Source: Brevibacillus sp042683565 (GTDB lineage: Bacteria; Bacillota; Bacilli; Brevibacillales; Brevibacillaceae). From it: a stretch of 64,000 bases of DNA. Under the pieces are notes generated by a model. It was not told where the DNA came from, did no database searches, and worked only from the letters and a program-made list of their open reading frames with translations. A program made the translations under genes and the position numbers. Below are positions 42,642 through 51,411 of the stretch, in pieces (the stretch's first letter is position 1; every line of letters starts with the position of its first letter). The stretch covers positions 1 through 64,000 of the forward strand of contig NZ_JBHUJW010000004.1 in the NCBI RefSeq assembly GCF_042683565.1. The letters run 5' to 3'.

Positions 42642-44141
42642 GTGGCTTTTTATTACACAGAACCGTCCCGGACGTTCAACGAGTTTTTGTTGCTTCCCAA
42701 TCTCACCACGAAAGAATGTACACCGCAAAACGTCGACCTTTCCACCCCGATCACCAAGTTCAAAAAAGGCGAGAAGCCTGCCATTTCCCTGAACATACCG
42801 TTCTCATCTGCAGTCATGCAAGCTGTATCCGACCATCACATGGCGGTGGCTTTGGCTCAATGTGGCGGTATTTCCTTTATTTTCGGCTCCCAGTCGGTCG
42901 AGAGCCAGGCCACGATGGTCCGCAAAGCAAAAGCGTACAAGGCGGGCTTCGTCGTCAGCCGCTCCAATCTGACGCCCAGCCACACGCTCAAAGATATATT
43001 GGAATTAAAAGAACAGACAGGCCACTCCACTGTCGCCGTCACGGAAGATGGATCTGCCAAAGGCAAGCTGCTCGGCATCGTCACGGGCCGGGATTACCGG
43101 ATCAGCCGGGATTCGCTGGACAAGCCGGTCAGCGAAATCATGACGCCGTTCTCCTCCCTCATCTACGGCAAATCCGGCATCACTCTCTCCGAAGCGAACG
43201 ACCTGATCTGGGAGCACAAGCTCAACTGCCTGCCAATCGTGGACGAGAACCAGCGCCTGGACTTCCTCGTCTTCCGCAAAGACTACGACGCGCGCAAAAA
43301 CAATCCGCTCTCGCTGCTGGACGCAAACAAAAGCTACATCGTGGGAGCCGGGATCAACACGAAGGACTACAAGGAACGGGTACCTGCTCTGGTGGAAGCA
43401 GGCGTGGATGTCCTCGTGATTGACTCCTCTGACGGCTTCAGCGAGTGGCAAAAAGACACCGTGCAGTACGTCAAAGAAAATTTCAACGTTCCGATCGGCG
43501 CCGGAAACGTCGTCGACAAGGAAGGCTTCCGCTATCTGGTGGACGCGGGCGCTGACTTCGTGAAGGTCGGCATCGGCGGCGGCTCCATCTGCATCACGCG
43601 CGAGCAAAAAGGGATCGGACGCGGCCAGGCTTCGGCAGTGATCGAAGTGGCTGCAGCGCGTGACGAATATTTCAAAGAGACCGGCATTTACGTACCGATC
43701 TGCTCCGACGGCGGGATCGTCCACGACTACCATGTGACGCTCGCCCTGGCGATGGGCGCCGACTTCGTCATGCTGGGCCGCTACTTCGCCCGCTTCGACG
43801 AGTCCCCGACCAAAAAGGTGAAGATCGGGAACAACTTCGTCAAAGAATATTGGGGGGAAGGCTCCAACCGCGCCCGCAACTGGCAGCGCTACGACACCGG
43901 CGGCAAGCAGAGCCTGGTGTTCGAGGAAGGCGTAGATTCTTACGTCCCTTATGCCGGCAGTCTGCGGGAAAACATGGACCGCACCCTGCACAAAATCAAA
44001 TCGACGATGTGCAACTGCGGCGCCCTCTCCATCGCCGAGCTGCAGCAAAAAGCGCGCATCACGCTCGTCTCGGCAACCAGCCTCGTCGAAGGCGGCGCGC
44101 ATGACGTCATCCTGAAAGAAAGCAGCATGGCTGCGGAATAG
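42642..44141 (+). CDS. guaB: IMP dehydrogenase of the Tritrichomonas-like type
   Basis: Oxidises IMP to XMP with NAD+, the committed step to GMP. The 499-residue protein has the TIM barrel split by two CBS domains (about 95-215). The catalytic loop is GIGGGSICITREQKGIGRGQ with the active Cys, the flap contains ARNWQRYDTGGKQ with the Arg-Tyr pair, and the C-terminus has STMCNCGALSI and VEGGAHDVIL. These motifs differ from the usual bacterial GuaB (GPGSICTTR type) and closely resemble the enzyme of the protozoan Tritrichomonas foetus, as I recall its sequence. GTG at 42642 follows AGGAGG. It may be a second IMP dehydrogenase next to a standard guaB elsewhere. Confidence 0.88.
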   Translation: MAFYYTEPSRTFNEFLLLPNLTTKECTPQNVDLSTPITKFKKGEKPAISLNIPFSSAVMQAVSDHHMAVALAQCGGISFIFGSQSVESQATMVRKAKAYKAGFVVSRSNLTPSHTLKDILELKEQTGHSTVAVTEDGSAKGKLLGIVTGRDYRISRDSLDKPVSEIMTPFSSLIYGKSGITLSEANDLIWEHKLNCLPIVDENQRLDFLVFRKDYDARKNNPLSLLDANKSYIVGAGINTKDYKERVPALVEAGVDVLVIDSSDGFSEWQKDTVQYVKENFNVPIGAGNVVDKEGFRYLVDAGADFVKVGIGGGSICITREQKGIGRGQASAVIEVAAARDEYFKETGIYVPICSDGGIVHDYHVTLALAMGADFVMLGRYFARFDESPTKKVKIGNNFVKEYWGEGSNRARNWQRYDTGGKQSLVFEEGVDSYVPYAGSLRENMDRTLHKIKSTMCNCGALSIAELQQKARITLVSATSLVEGGAHDVILKESSMAAE

Positions 44142-44162
44142 TTTCTGCCCCGCATCTCTCCC

Positions 44163-44209
44163 AAAAACGATCCTCTCCCGACTTTTCCGTGGTGAGGATC
44201 GTTTTTCTT
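44163..44209. terminator. Terminator between guaB and the aldo/keto reductase
   Basis: AAAACGATCCTC and GAGGATCGTTTTT form a 12-bp stem with an 18-nt loop and T runs on both strands, between convergent genes. Confidence 0.75.
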
Positions 44210-44236
44210 TGCTTGCACGAAACGTGAAGCGGAGCG

Positions 44237-45211
44237 CTAGGGCAAGCGGACGAAGGCAAACGGCTCGCCGTGACGGTACGGGGCACTTAGCTCGTCCAGC
44301 TGTGCCAGCGTCGCCTCGTCCAGCCCGATGGATGCGCTCTGCACGTTGTCTGCCAGCTGCTCCACCCGCGTGGCCCCGACGATGACCGAGGATACGACCG
44401 GCTGATGCATCAGCCATGCGATGGAAAGGGCGCTCGGGGTATGCCCCAGCTCGCGCGCGAGCCCGCTGATCTTTTGCCCGAACGCGATCTTGTCCTCGCT
44501 TAGAAAACGGGTAAAACGCGGCTCGGTGGCGGCGCGAGAGCCTTCCGGGACGCTGTCTGTCGCCGTGTACTTGCCGGTCAGGATGCCGCCTGCCAGCGGG
44601 TAGTACGGAATGATCCCCACGCCCTGATCGAGACATGCCGGGACCAGCTCCCTCTCCGGCGTGCGGTCTGCCAATGAGTAACTGACCTGTGTGGAGACGT
44701 AGCGATTCAGCCCCAGCCGCTCGCTGATCCCTAGCGCCTTGACCAGCTCCCAGGCGGCGTAGTTGGACGCGCCGATATAGCGGACCTTGCCCGAGCGCAC
44801 CATGTCGTCCAACGCCCGCAGCGTCTCCTCCAAAGGCGTCTCGGGATCGAACGTATGAATCTGGTACAGGTCTACGTAATCCGTCCGCAGCCGGCGCAAG
44901 CTGTTCTCCAGCTCCAGCATCAGATGATGGCGCGAAGAACCTTTCTGATTCGGCCCTTCTCCCCGCACCAGCCCTGCTTTGGTCGCCAGCACCACCTCAT
45001 GCCGCCTTCCCTCCAAAGCCGCCCCGATGATGCGCTCGGATTCCGTATTGGTGTAGATGTTGGCAGTATCGATGAACGTGATTCCGCACTCGATTGCCTG
45101 ATGAATGATTCGCGTGGCTGTCGCCTCATCTGCCCGGCCCCCGAACGAATTCGTGCCGAGTCCAAGTGCCGAGACCTTCAGCCCGCTGCTGCCCAGACGT
45201 CGATAATGCAT
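44237..45211 (-). CDS. Aldo/keto reductase
   Basis: The 324-residue NADPH-dependent reductase has the family features: LGLGTNSFGG, catalytic Asp and Tyr in FIDTANIYTNTESERIIG, Lys in VVLATKAG, and His in DYVDLYQIHTFDPETPLEET; the coenzyme end shows VIVGATRVEQLADN. It resembles the YhdN/potassium-channel beta-subunit class acting on sugars or aldehydes; the substrate is unknown. ATG at 45211 follows GAGGGG. It is divergent from a MerR regulator with a shared regulatory stretch, so it is probably under its control. Confidence 0.9.
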   Translation of the reverse strand: MHYRRLGSSGLKVSALGLGTNSFGGRADEATATRIIHQAIECGITFIDTANIYTNTESERIIGAALEGRRHEVVLATKAGLVRGEGPNQKGSSRHHLMLELENSLRRLRTDYVDLYQIHTFDPETPLEETLRALDDMVRSGKVRYIGASNYAAWELVKALGISERLGLNRYVSTQVSYSLADRTPERELVPACLDQGVGIIPYYPLAGGILTGKYTATDSVPEGSRAATEPRFTRFLSEDKIAFGQKISGLARELGHTPSALSIAWLMHQPVVSSVIVGATRVEQLADNVQSASIGLDEATLAQLDELSAPYRHGEPFAFVRLP

Positions 45212-45316
45212 CTTCTTCCCCTCTTTCTTCCGGAAAAAATAATTTTCTTCTCTTCCATTATCTCTCAATCCCCCCGACTTGTCGCCTGTTCGCATATCCA
45301 TTTTTGGAAAACGCAT

Positions 45317-45344
45317 CCTATAGCGTGAACTTTTCACATTGCAA
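45317..45344 (-). promoter_or_regulatory. Promoter of the aldo/keto reductase gene
   Basis: On the minus strand TTGCAA and TATAGG are 16 nt apart. The spacer contains the palindrome GTGAA-aag-TTCAC (45325-45337). The promoter lies about 105 nt before the start codon. Confidence 0.5.
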
Positions 45345-45346
45345 AA

Positions 45347-45372
45347 CTATAACGTTTACGTTAAGGTTATGG
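45347..45372. promoter_or_regulatory. Probable MerR-type operator
   Basis: CTATAAC-N12-GTTATGG is a near-perfect inverted repeat in the gap between the aldo/keto reductase and merR genes. Its length and AT-rich arms resemble operators bound by MerR-family dimers. Confidence 0.5.
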
Positions 45373-45421
45373 TTGTCGCTCCAGATTCGTGATAATCCCA
45401 ATCAGATTGGAAGGAATTGCG

Positions 45422-45886
45422 ATGTACAAAATCGACGAAGTGGCACAGAAAACGAAATTGACCAAGAGAGCGCTCCGCTATTACGAAGAGCTGGGGCTCG
45501 TCGCCCCATCCGGCAGGACTGACAGCGGCTACCGCGTGTACACCGATGAAGACGTGGAACGGATACTTCGCGTCAAGGACATGCGCGATCTGCTCGGCGC
45601 GTCCTTACATGAAATCAAGGAGATGGTAGAGCTTGGCCGGCTCTACGAGGAGCAGCGGGAGTTCTACAACCAGCACTTCAAAAACCGCGATCTGGACGGC
45701 CTCGAGCTGCTCAAGCGCATTGACATGCTGAAAACGCTCGAAGACACGCTCACTCCGCAGCGCAACCTGCTGAAAGCGAAAATCGTGAGAATGCAGGAGC
45801 TGCTGGCCGACTTCGATGACAAACTCGAAAGAATCGTCAGCAAACGAATGGAGCTGACGAACGAATACAAGGGAGGAACACACTGA
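45422..45886 (+). CDS. MerR-family transcriptional regulator
   Basis: The 154-residue protein opens with the MerR winged helix-turn-helix: YKIDEVAQKTKLTKRALRYY, EELGLVAPSGRTDSGYRVYT and DEDVERILRVKDMRDLLGAS. A long coiled-coil dimerisation helix and a short C-terminal domain follow. No cluster of cysteines for metal sensing is present, so a small organic effector is more likely. ATG at 45422 follows GGAAGGAA. It is co-read with the MFS exporter directly downstream and faces an aldo/keto reductase, pointing to a stress or drug response. Confidence 0.9.
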   Translation: MYKIDEVAQKTKLTKRALRYYEELGLVAPSGRTDSGYRVYTDEDVERILRVKDMRDLLGASLHEIKEMVELGRLYEEQREFYNQHFKNRDLDGLELLKRIDMLKTLEDTLTPQRNLLKAKIVRMQELLADFDDKLERIVSKRMELTNEYKGGTH

Positions 45887-45887
45887 T

Positions 45888-47063
45888 ATGTCTTCAGAAG
45901 CGCACTCGCTTTCGACCATTTTGAAACAGACCAAATCGGCTTACGCCGTTGCCTTTGCCTGTGTCGTCGCGTTCATGGGGATCGGCCTCGTCGACCCGAT
46001 CCTGCCTGCCATTGCTGCCAAGATGAATGCGACGCCAAGCCAGGTATCGCTCCTTTTTACCAGCTACATGATTATGACCGGAGTCACGATGCTCGTCACC
46101 GGTTGGCTGTCCAGCCGGATCGGCCCAAAACCAACCATGCTGTTCGGTCTGCTTGCCATCATCGTGTTTTCTTTTCTCGGCGGCATGGCGTCCTCCGTCG
46201 ACGGGATCGTCCTGTTCCGTGCAGGCTGGGGCTTCGGGAATGCCTTTTTTATTTCCACGGCACTCGCCGTCATCGTCAGTGTAGCAAGCGGAGGCACCGC
46301 CTCTGCCATCGTCTTGTACGAAGCTGCCATCGGCCTCGGCATGTCGGTCGGCCCGCTGCTCGGCGGTCTGCTCGGCGGGATCAGCTGGCGCGGTCCGTTT
46401 TTCGGCGTTTCCATCCTGATGGCGATCGCCTTCCTCGCTGTCTTCGTACTGTTAAAGGATGTGCCGAAACCGAAAAAACGCACCTCCGTCCTGGACCCGT
46501 TCCGCGCATTGGGACATCCCGGACTGTTCACGATGGCGGTCACGGCCCTGTTGTACAACTTCGGATTTTTCACTTTGCTCGCGTATTCGCCATTCGTCCT
46601 GCACATGGACGAGCACAGTCTCGGCCTCGTCTTCTTTTTCTGGGGTGTCCTGCTGGCCATTACATCCGTCATCGTCGCTCCAAAGCTGCAGGATCGCTTC
46701 GGTTCGGTGCAGACGCTGTTTGCCGTCCTGCTGCTGCTGGCGATCGTCCTCGCTTACATGGGATTCGGCGTCAATTCTCAGACTGGACTCGTCATCGCCA
46801 TCATCATTGCCGGCGGGCTTCTCGGCATTATCAACACGGTCCTGACTACTGCCTCCATGGACGTAGCACCAGTCGAACGCGCCGTCGCTTCTTCGGCCTA
46901 CAGCTTCGTCCGCTTCGTCGGCGGAGCCATCGCACCGTGGCTGGCCGGCAAGCTGTCCGAATGGTTCACAGCCAGCATTCCGTTCTACGCCGGAGCGTTT
47001 GCCGTCCTCGTCAGTATGCTCGCCCTGTTCATCGGCCGCCGTCATCTGTCCGCGCTGAAATAA
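45888..47063 (+). CDS. MFS transporter, probable drug exporter
   Basis: The 391-residue membrane protein has about 12 helices. The N-terminal half has AFMGIGLVDPILPAIAAKM, then TGWLSSRIGPKPTMLFGLLA, the helix 2-3 motif A of MFS proteins, and GPLLGGLLGG (motif C of drug antiporters). It follows merR after 1 nt with GGAGG as ribosome site. Export of a compound sensed by the MerR protein is the likely role; the substrate is unknown. Confidence 0.9.
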   Translation: MSSEAHSLSTILKQTKSAYAVAFACVVAFMGIGLVDPILPAIAAKMNATPSQVSLLFTSYMIMTGVTMLVTGWLSSRIGPKPTMLFGLLAIIVFSFLGGMASSVDGIVLFRAGWGFGNAFFISTALAVIVSVASGGTASAIVLYEAAIGLGMSVGPLLGGLLGGISWRGPFFGVSILMAIAFLAVFVLLKDVPKPKKRTSVLDPFRALGHPGLFTMAVTALLYNFGFFTLLAYSPFVLHMDEHSLGLVFFFWGVLLAITSVIVAPKLQDRFGSVQTLFAVLLLLAIVLAYMGFGVNSQTGLVIAIIIAGGLLGIINTVLTTASMDVAPVERAVASSAYSFVRFVGGAIAPWLAGKLSEWFTASIPFYAGAFAVLVSMLALFIGRRHLSALK

Positions 47064-47073
47064 TCCATGGATC

Positions 47074-47135
47074 GCACCTTTTGCTTCCTGGCCCTTTCTG
47101 CTTCTCCACGGCCGGGCGCAGAAGGTGCTTTTTTT
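47074..47135 (+). terminator. Terminator of the merR-MFS operon
   Basis: GCACCTTTTGC and GCAGAAGGTGC pair with one mismatch around a 33-nt loop, followed by seven T. The rest up to 47244 holds nothing recognisable. Confidence 0.6.
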
Positions 47136-47244
47136 CTTCATGCGGCGAAATCCGCGGCGCGCATGCCATTCACGTACCATCTGCGGCCCAGGAAAAAATC
47201 AAAGCGGCAGCCGGGACCCTTTTCCAATCCCTGTCTGCCGCAAC

Positions 47245-47568
47245 TTACAACCACACGACCGCTTGCCGCCAGAGCGCGATGATGACGACCCCTGCGAGCA
47301 AGGCCCAGACGATCTGCTTTTTCCACAGACCGACGGCGAGGGCAGCGGTCCCTGCCACGAGGTATTCCGCACTCCATGCTCCTTCTGGCGCGTGAAAAAC
47401 AATCGGAGGAATCGTCATCGAGCTGAACACGCCGACCGGCACCATCGCCAGCCCCCGCTTCAGCCAGGCCGGGATGTCCCACCGCGAGCTGATCAGCAGC
47501 ATCGGGAAACGGGTCAAATACGTGATAAGCGCCATGAGGGCAATATACAGCCATACTTTATCGTTCAC
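47245..47568 (-). CDS. azlD: AzlD-type branched-chain amino-acid exporter subunit
   Basis: The 107-residue protein has four hydrophobic segments and the AzlD pattern: ALMALITYLTRFPMLLI at the N-terminus, then VPVGVFSSMTIPPIVF and AVGLWKKQIVWALLAG. AzlC and AzlD together export branched-chain amino acids. It overlaps the end of azlC by 11 nt, so the two are translated as a pair. Confidence 0.9.
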   Translation of the reverse strand: MNDKVWLYIALMALITYLTRFPMLLISSRWDIPAWLKRGLAMVPVGVFSSMTIPPIVFHAPEGAWSAEYLVAGTAALAVGLWKKQIVWALLAGVVIIALWRQAVVWL

Positions 47569-48235
47569 CGCTCACCGCTCCTATCACCACTGCCGTGAGT
47601 GTCCCCGTGATGACACCGACCGTTCCGCCTCCCAAGGCATAGCCGATGCAGGCGGCCGCAGCCGCGCAGCCCGCTACCTTGACGTGAAAGGACGACGCCA
47701 GATTGACCGCGAGAAAACCGAGAAAGGTCGCCACGAACGCAAAGTCAAGCCCGTACGCCTCCGTCTCGGTAAAGACGGAGCCAAACCACGCGCCTGCAAA
47801 CGTGCTGACATTCCAGATCAGGTAATCCGTCGCGCCCGCTCCTGCAAAGTAGGACAGGCTCGGCTTCTCGCCACTGGCCAAATACGTCGCTTTCAGGGCG
47901 TAGGTCTCGTCATTGAGCCACCCTCCCATCAGAGCCAGCTTCCACGGCTCCACTCCCCGGAACTGCGGTCCCAGCGACAGCCCGTACAGCAGATGCCTGG
48001 CATTAAGCAGCAGCGTCGATACGAGGATGGGCCACCCGACGATCCCCTGCGAAATCAGCCCCACTGCGGCAAACTGGGAGGAACCGGCGTTGACCAACAG
48101 CGAGAACAGCATCGCTTCTGTCACACCCAAGCCCGCTTGCCTCGCCAAAATGCCAAATACCAGCCCATCGACGATCCCCGCCGCAGCCACCGGGAATATT
48201 TGTTTCATTCCTTTCTTAAACAATGCATAAGACAA
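47558..48235 (-). CDS. azlC: AzlC-type branched-chain amino-acid exporter subunit
   Basis: The 225-residue membrane protein has the AzlC signature: VDGLVFGILARQAGLGVTEA, SLLVNAGSSQFAAVGLI and LLLNARHLLYGLSLG. TTG at 48235 follows AAGGGAGAG at 9 nt; a GTG ten codons upstream is possible but lacks a site. It works with AzlD. A MocR-type regulator gene lies just upstream in the same direction, and a leucine-type ABC importer is a little further up. Confidence 0.9.
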   Translation of the reverse strand: MSYALFKKGMKQIFPVAAAGIVDGLVFGILARQAGLGVTEAMLFSLLVNAGSSQFAAVGLISQGIVGWPILVSTLLLNARHLLYGLSLGPQFRGVEPWKLALMGGWLNDETYALKATYLASGEKPSLSYFAGAGATDYLIWNVSTFAGAWFGSVFTETEAYGLDFAFVATFLGFLAVNLASSFHVKVAGCAAAAACIGYALGGGTVGVITGTLTAVVIGAVSGER

Positions 48236-48355
48236 AGCTGACTGCTCTCCCTTCCCGTTACACACACTCTCTTATTTTCCATGGGATGGACCCGGAGTTT
48301 TGGCGTCCATGGCACCGGACGCGTTCGGCATTCAGGAGCCCGACAAGCACAGCAT

Positions 48356-49801
48356 TTACTCGCCAGACAAGTACGGTCTCCACGTCTGGGCCAGCAGCCG
48401 GATTCCCGCCTCGATGTCCTCCGCCGATTGTCCACCGAAGCCAAGCTGAAAGGAAGGAAGCCTGTCCGGCGCCGGAATCAGCCATTTGTGGCAGGCAGGA
48501 TGGACGCGAATTCCCGCCGCTTCCGCCAGCTGCGCCAGTTGGGCCGAGCTGTACGCGCTGCGGACCTCCACCGTCACCGACATCCCGGCATCTTGCCCCA
48601 TGATGCGAATGTGCTCCCCCAGCTCCTGCTGCAAGACGTTCAGCAAGACCTCGTGTTTCTTGCGGTACAGCGTTCTCATTTTGCGAATATGCCGCGCCCA
48701 GTCGCCGTTCTTCATAAACAGCGCGAGCGTCTCCTGATGAACCCGCGAGGCCGACTGATCGAAATCCTGCAGTTTTTCCTTAAACACCGCCAGCAAAGGT
48801 GGGGGAAGCACCATGTAGCTGATGCGGATCGTCGGCAGCAGCGCCTTGGAGAAAGTCCCCAGGTAAATGACCCGCCCTTCCGTATCCAGCCCTTGCAACG
48901 ACGGAATCGGCCGGCCGTTGTAGCGGAATTCTCCATCGTAGTCGTCCTCCATGATGTAGCTTCCCGTCCGTTTCGCCCACTGCAGCAGCTTGAGCCGCTT
49001 CGCATACGGCATCACGATGCCGGTCGGGTCCTGGTGCGATGGCGTGATGTAGACCAGCCTTGCCCCGCTTTTCCCCAGAGCCTCCACGTCGATGCCGTCC
49101 TCCTCCAGCGGAATCGGCTGTACCTGAAAGCCCAGCTGCTGAAAAACGGTCCGCACCCCGTGATAGCCCGGGTCCTCCATGGCAACCATCTGCCCGCGCA
49201 GTCCGAACAAAAACCCGAGCAGCGTAATCATGGTCTGCGTCCCGGCGCCGATCACCACTTGCTCCGCTGCCGCCTGCACTCCTCGCGCCTGCCGCAAATA
49301 GCGGGCGATTTCCTCCCGCAGCACCAGCTCCCCCTGCCGATCCCCGTAGTAGAGCACGCCGCTGTTTTCCTGTTGCATGCACTGATTGCTGTATCTGCGC
49401 CAAATGTCAAAAGGAAAATGCTCCGCATCCACCCTCGCCTGATGAAAATCATACCGGATCTTCTTTGCCGGAGCAGAGACGAGACAGGTCCCATCCTGCC
49501 CGGATGACGCAGGGGGCACGGGACGGCGCCGCCCTGTAGTCACAGGCTCGTCCCACTCCACATCGACTACGTAAAATCCGCTGCGCTCTCGGCTCTCCAG
49601 ATAGCCCTCGGCAAGCAGCTGGTGGTACGCGGTCTCCACGGTCGTCTTGCTGACGCGCAAATGCTGGCTGAGCGCGCGCACCGACGGCAGCCGCATTCCT
49701 GACGGCAGCCGCCTGGACTGAATCTCCGCGCAAAAATACCGGTATAACTGCAAATAAAGCGCTTCGCTTCCTTCTACCAAATGAGGACTGAACTCCAGCA
49801 C
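48356..49801 (-). CDS. MocR/PdxR-type regulator (GntR plus aminotransferase domain)
   Basis: The 481-residue protein has an N-terminal GntR winged helix (about 10-75: LYLQLYRYFCAEIQ, GMRLPSVRALSQHLRVSKTT) joined to a fold-type I aminotransferase domain (about 110-475). The PLP-binding Lys is in YLGTFSKALLPTIRISYM, with YITPSHQDPTG and EDDYDGEFRYNG upstream. Such proteins sense PLP or amino compounds and usually control a neighbouring gene. GTG at 49801 follows GGGGAGG. Its target could be azlCD, which is read in the same direction 120 nt below. Confidence 0.9.
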   Translation of the reverse strand: MLEFSPHLVEGSEALYLQLYRYFCAEIQSRRLPSGMRLPSVRALSQHLRVSKTTVETAYHQLLAEGYLESRERSGFYVVDVEWDEPVTTGRRRPVPPASSGQDGTCLVSAPAKKIRYDFHQARVDAEHFPFDIWRRYSNQCMQQENSGVLYYGDRQGELVLREEIARYLRQARGVQAAAEQVVIGAGTQTMITLLGFLFGLRGQMVAMEDPGYHGVRTVFQQLGFQVQPIPLEEDGIDVEALGKSGARLVYITPSHQDPTGIVMPYAKRLKLLQWAKRTGSYIMEDDYDGEFRYNGRPIPSLQGLDTEGRVIYLGTFSKALLPTIRISYMVLPPPLLAVFKEKLQDFDQSASRVHQETLALFMKNGDWARHIRKMRTLYRKKHEVLLNVLQQELGEHIRIMGQDAGMSVTVEVRSAYSSAQLAQLAEAAGIRVHPACHKWLIPAPDRLPSFQLGFGGQSAEDIEAGIRLLAQTWRPYLSGE

Positions 49802-49893
49802 GCTCTTTCCTCCCCGCCCATGCTTTTCAAACAGCAAAGGAGCCGTATCCCCCAAGGGCACGACTCCTTCGCTGTATACGCTTTTGCTTGAGA

Positions 49894-50601
49894 TTATGCC
49901 AGATAGGCTTCGCGCACCTGCGGATTCGCCAGAAGCGTCTGGGCGTTGTCCTTCAGGATGATTTCACCCGTCTGGATAACGTAGCCGCGATGGGCAACCG
50001 AGAGCGCCTGATTCGCATTTTGCTCGACCAGAAGAATGGTCATGCCTTCTTTGTTCAGCTCGGTAACGATGTCGAAGATTTGCTCGACCAGAATCGGTGC
50101 AAGACCCATGGACGGCTCATCGAGCATCAAAATTTTTGGCTTCATCATCAGACCGCGGGCGATCGCCAGCATTTGCTGCTCTCCGCCGGACATCGTGCCG
50201 CCTTTTTGGTTGATCCGCTCTTTCAGCCTTGGGAAGTACGTGAAAGCTCGCTCGATTCCTTCTTCGATCTGCTTTTTGTCGGTGACGGAGAAGGCTCCCA
50301 TCTCCAGATTTTCCCGCACGGTCAGCTTCGGGAAAATCCGGCGTCCCTCCGGCACATGCGCGACGCCCAATTGCGCGATATCATGCGTACGCATCGCTGT
50401 GATGTCCTTGCCGTCAAACAGGATTTTGCCTTCCCTTGCCCGCGTCTGTCCACAAATCGTCTTCAGCGTCGTCGACTTGCCTGCGCCGTTTGAGCCGATC
50501 AGCGTCACGACTTCGCCTTGCTCTACCGTAATCGTCAAGCCTTTCAACGCGTGGATGCCGCCGTAATAGGTGTGAATGTTATGCAGTTCCAACAATGCCA
50601 T
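49894..50601 (-). CDS. livF: Branched-chain amino-acid ABC ATP-binding protein LivF
   Basis: ATPase of 235 residues. Walker A is LIGSNGAGKSTTLKTI, the signature is MSGGEQQMLAIARGL, and Walker B is ILMLDEPSMGLAP. The LivF-type VPEGRRIFPKLTVRENLEMG segment is present. It forms a heterodimer with LivG. It is the last gene of livJHMGF and lies 15 nt after livG. No clear terminator follows. Confidence 0.95.
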   Translation of the reverse strand: MALLELHNIHTYYGGIHALKGLTITVEQGEVVTLIGSNGAGKSTTLKTICGQTRAREGKILFDGKDITAMRTHDIAQLGVAHVPEGRRIFPKLTVRENLEMGAFSVTDKKQIEEGIERAFTYFPRLKERINQKGGTMSGGEQQMLAIARGLMMKPKILMLDEPSMGLAPILVEQIFDIVTELNKEGMTILLVEQNANQALSVAHRGYVIQTGEIILKDNAQTLLANPQVREAYLA

Positions 50602-50616
50602 ATCCGTTTCCTCCTC

Positions 50617-51393
50617 CTACGACACTTCCGACGCGCTTTTGCCGAGATACGCCTCGATCACGTTCGGATTGTTGCGGATTTGCTCCGGTGTTCCTTCGGC
50701 AATTTTGCGTCCGTAGTCGAGCACGTGAATGTACTCGCTCAGGCCCATGACCAGCTTCATGTCATGCTCGATCAGGATGATGGTCAAATCCAGCTCGCGT
50801 TTCAGCCTACGGATAAAGTCGGTCATTTCGACAGTCTCGCGCGGGTTCATCCCCGCCGCCGGCTCATCCAGCAAAATGATGCTCGGATTGGTCGCCATGG
50901 CGCGGGCGACCTCCAGGCGCCGCTGCAGACCGTACGGCAAGCTGCCCGCCGCTTCGTTGGCCACATGGGCAATGCCGACGTATTCCATCAGCTGGTACGC
51001 CTCTACGCGTGCTCTTTCCTCTTCTTCCCGCACGCGCTTCGTGTTGAACAGGATGCCGAGCAGCCCTGCGGACAGCCGGCTGTGCACACCGACCATCACA
51101 TTTTCCAGCGCTGTCATTTCCTTGAACAGGCGGATATTTTGGAACGTCCGTGTAATGCCGCGGCTGGCGATCTGGTCCGGGCGCAGCCCCTTGATGCTTT
51201 TGCCGTTCAGGAGGATGTCGCCTTCGTCCGGCTCGTAGAAGCCCGTAATCATGTTAAAGAAGGTCGTTTTCCCCGCACCGTTCGGACCGATAACGGCTGT
51301 AATGGTACCTTTATCAATCGAGATCGAAACGTCCTGGTTCGCCACAAGACCGCCGAATCGCTTCGTCAAACCTTTCGCTTCCAACAATGCCAT
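50617..51393 (-). CDS. livG: Branched-chain amino-acid ABC ATP-binding protein LivG
   Basis: ATPase of 258 residues with Walker A VIGPNGAGKTTFFNMI, signature SLPYGLQRRLEVARAM and Walker B IILLDEPAAGMNP. The LivG-specific TRTFQNIRLFKEMTALENVM stretch is present. It pairs with LivF under the LivHM permease and is read 18 nt after livM. Confidence 0.95.
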   Translation of the reverse strand: MALLEAKGLTKRFGGLVANQDVSISIDKGTITAVIGPNGAGKTTFFNMITGFYEPDEGDILLNGKSIKGLRPDQIASRGITRTFQNIRLFKEMTALENVMVGVHSRLSAGLLGILFNTKRVREEEERARVEAYQLMEYVGIAHVANEAAGSLPYGLQRRLEVARAMATNPSIILLDEPAAGMNPRETVEMTDFIRRLKRELDLTIILIEHDMKLVMGLSEYIHVLDYGRKIAEGTPEQIRNNPNVIEAYLGKSASEVS

Positions 51394-51411
51394 GATCTTC
51401 CCTCCCTGTCC

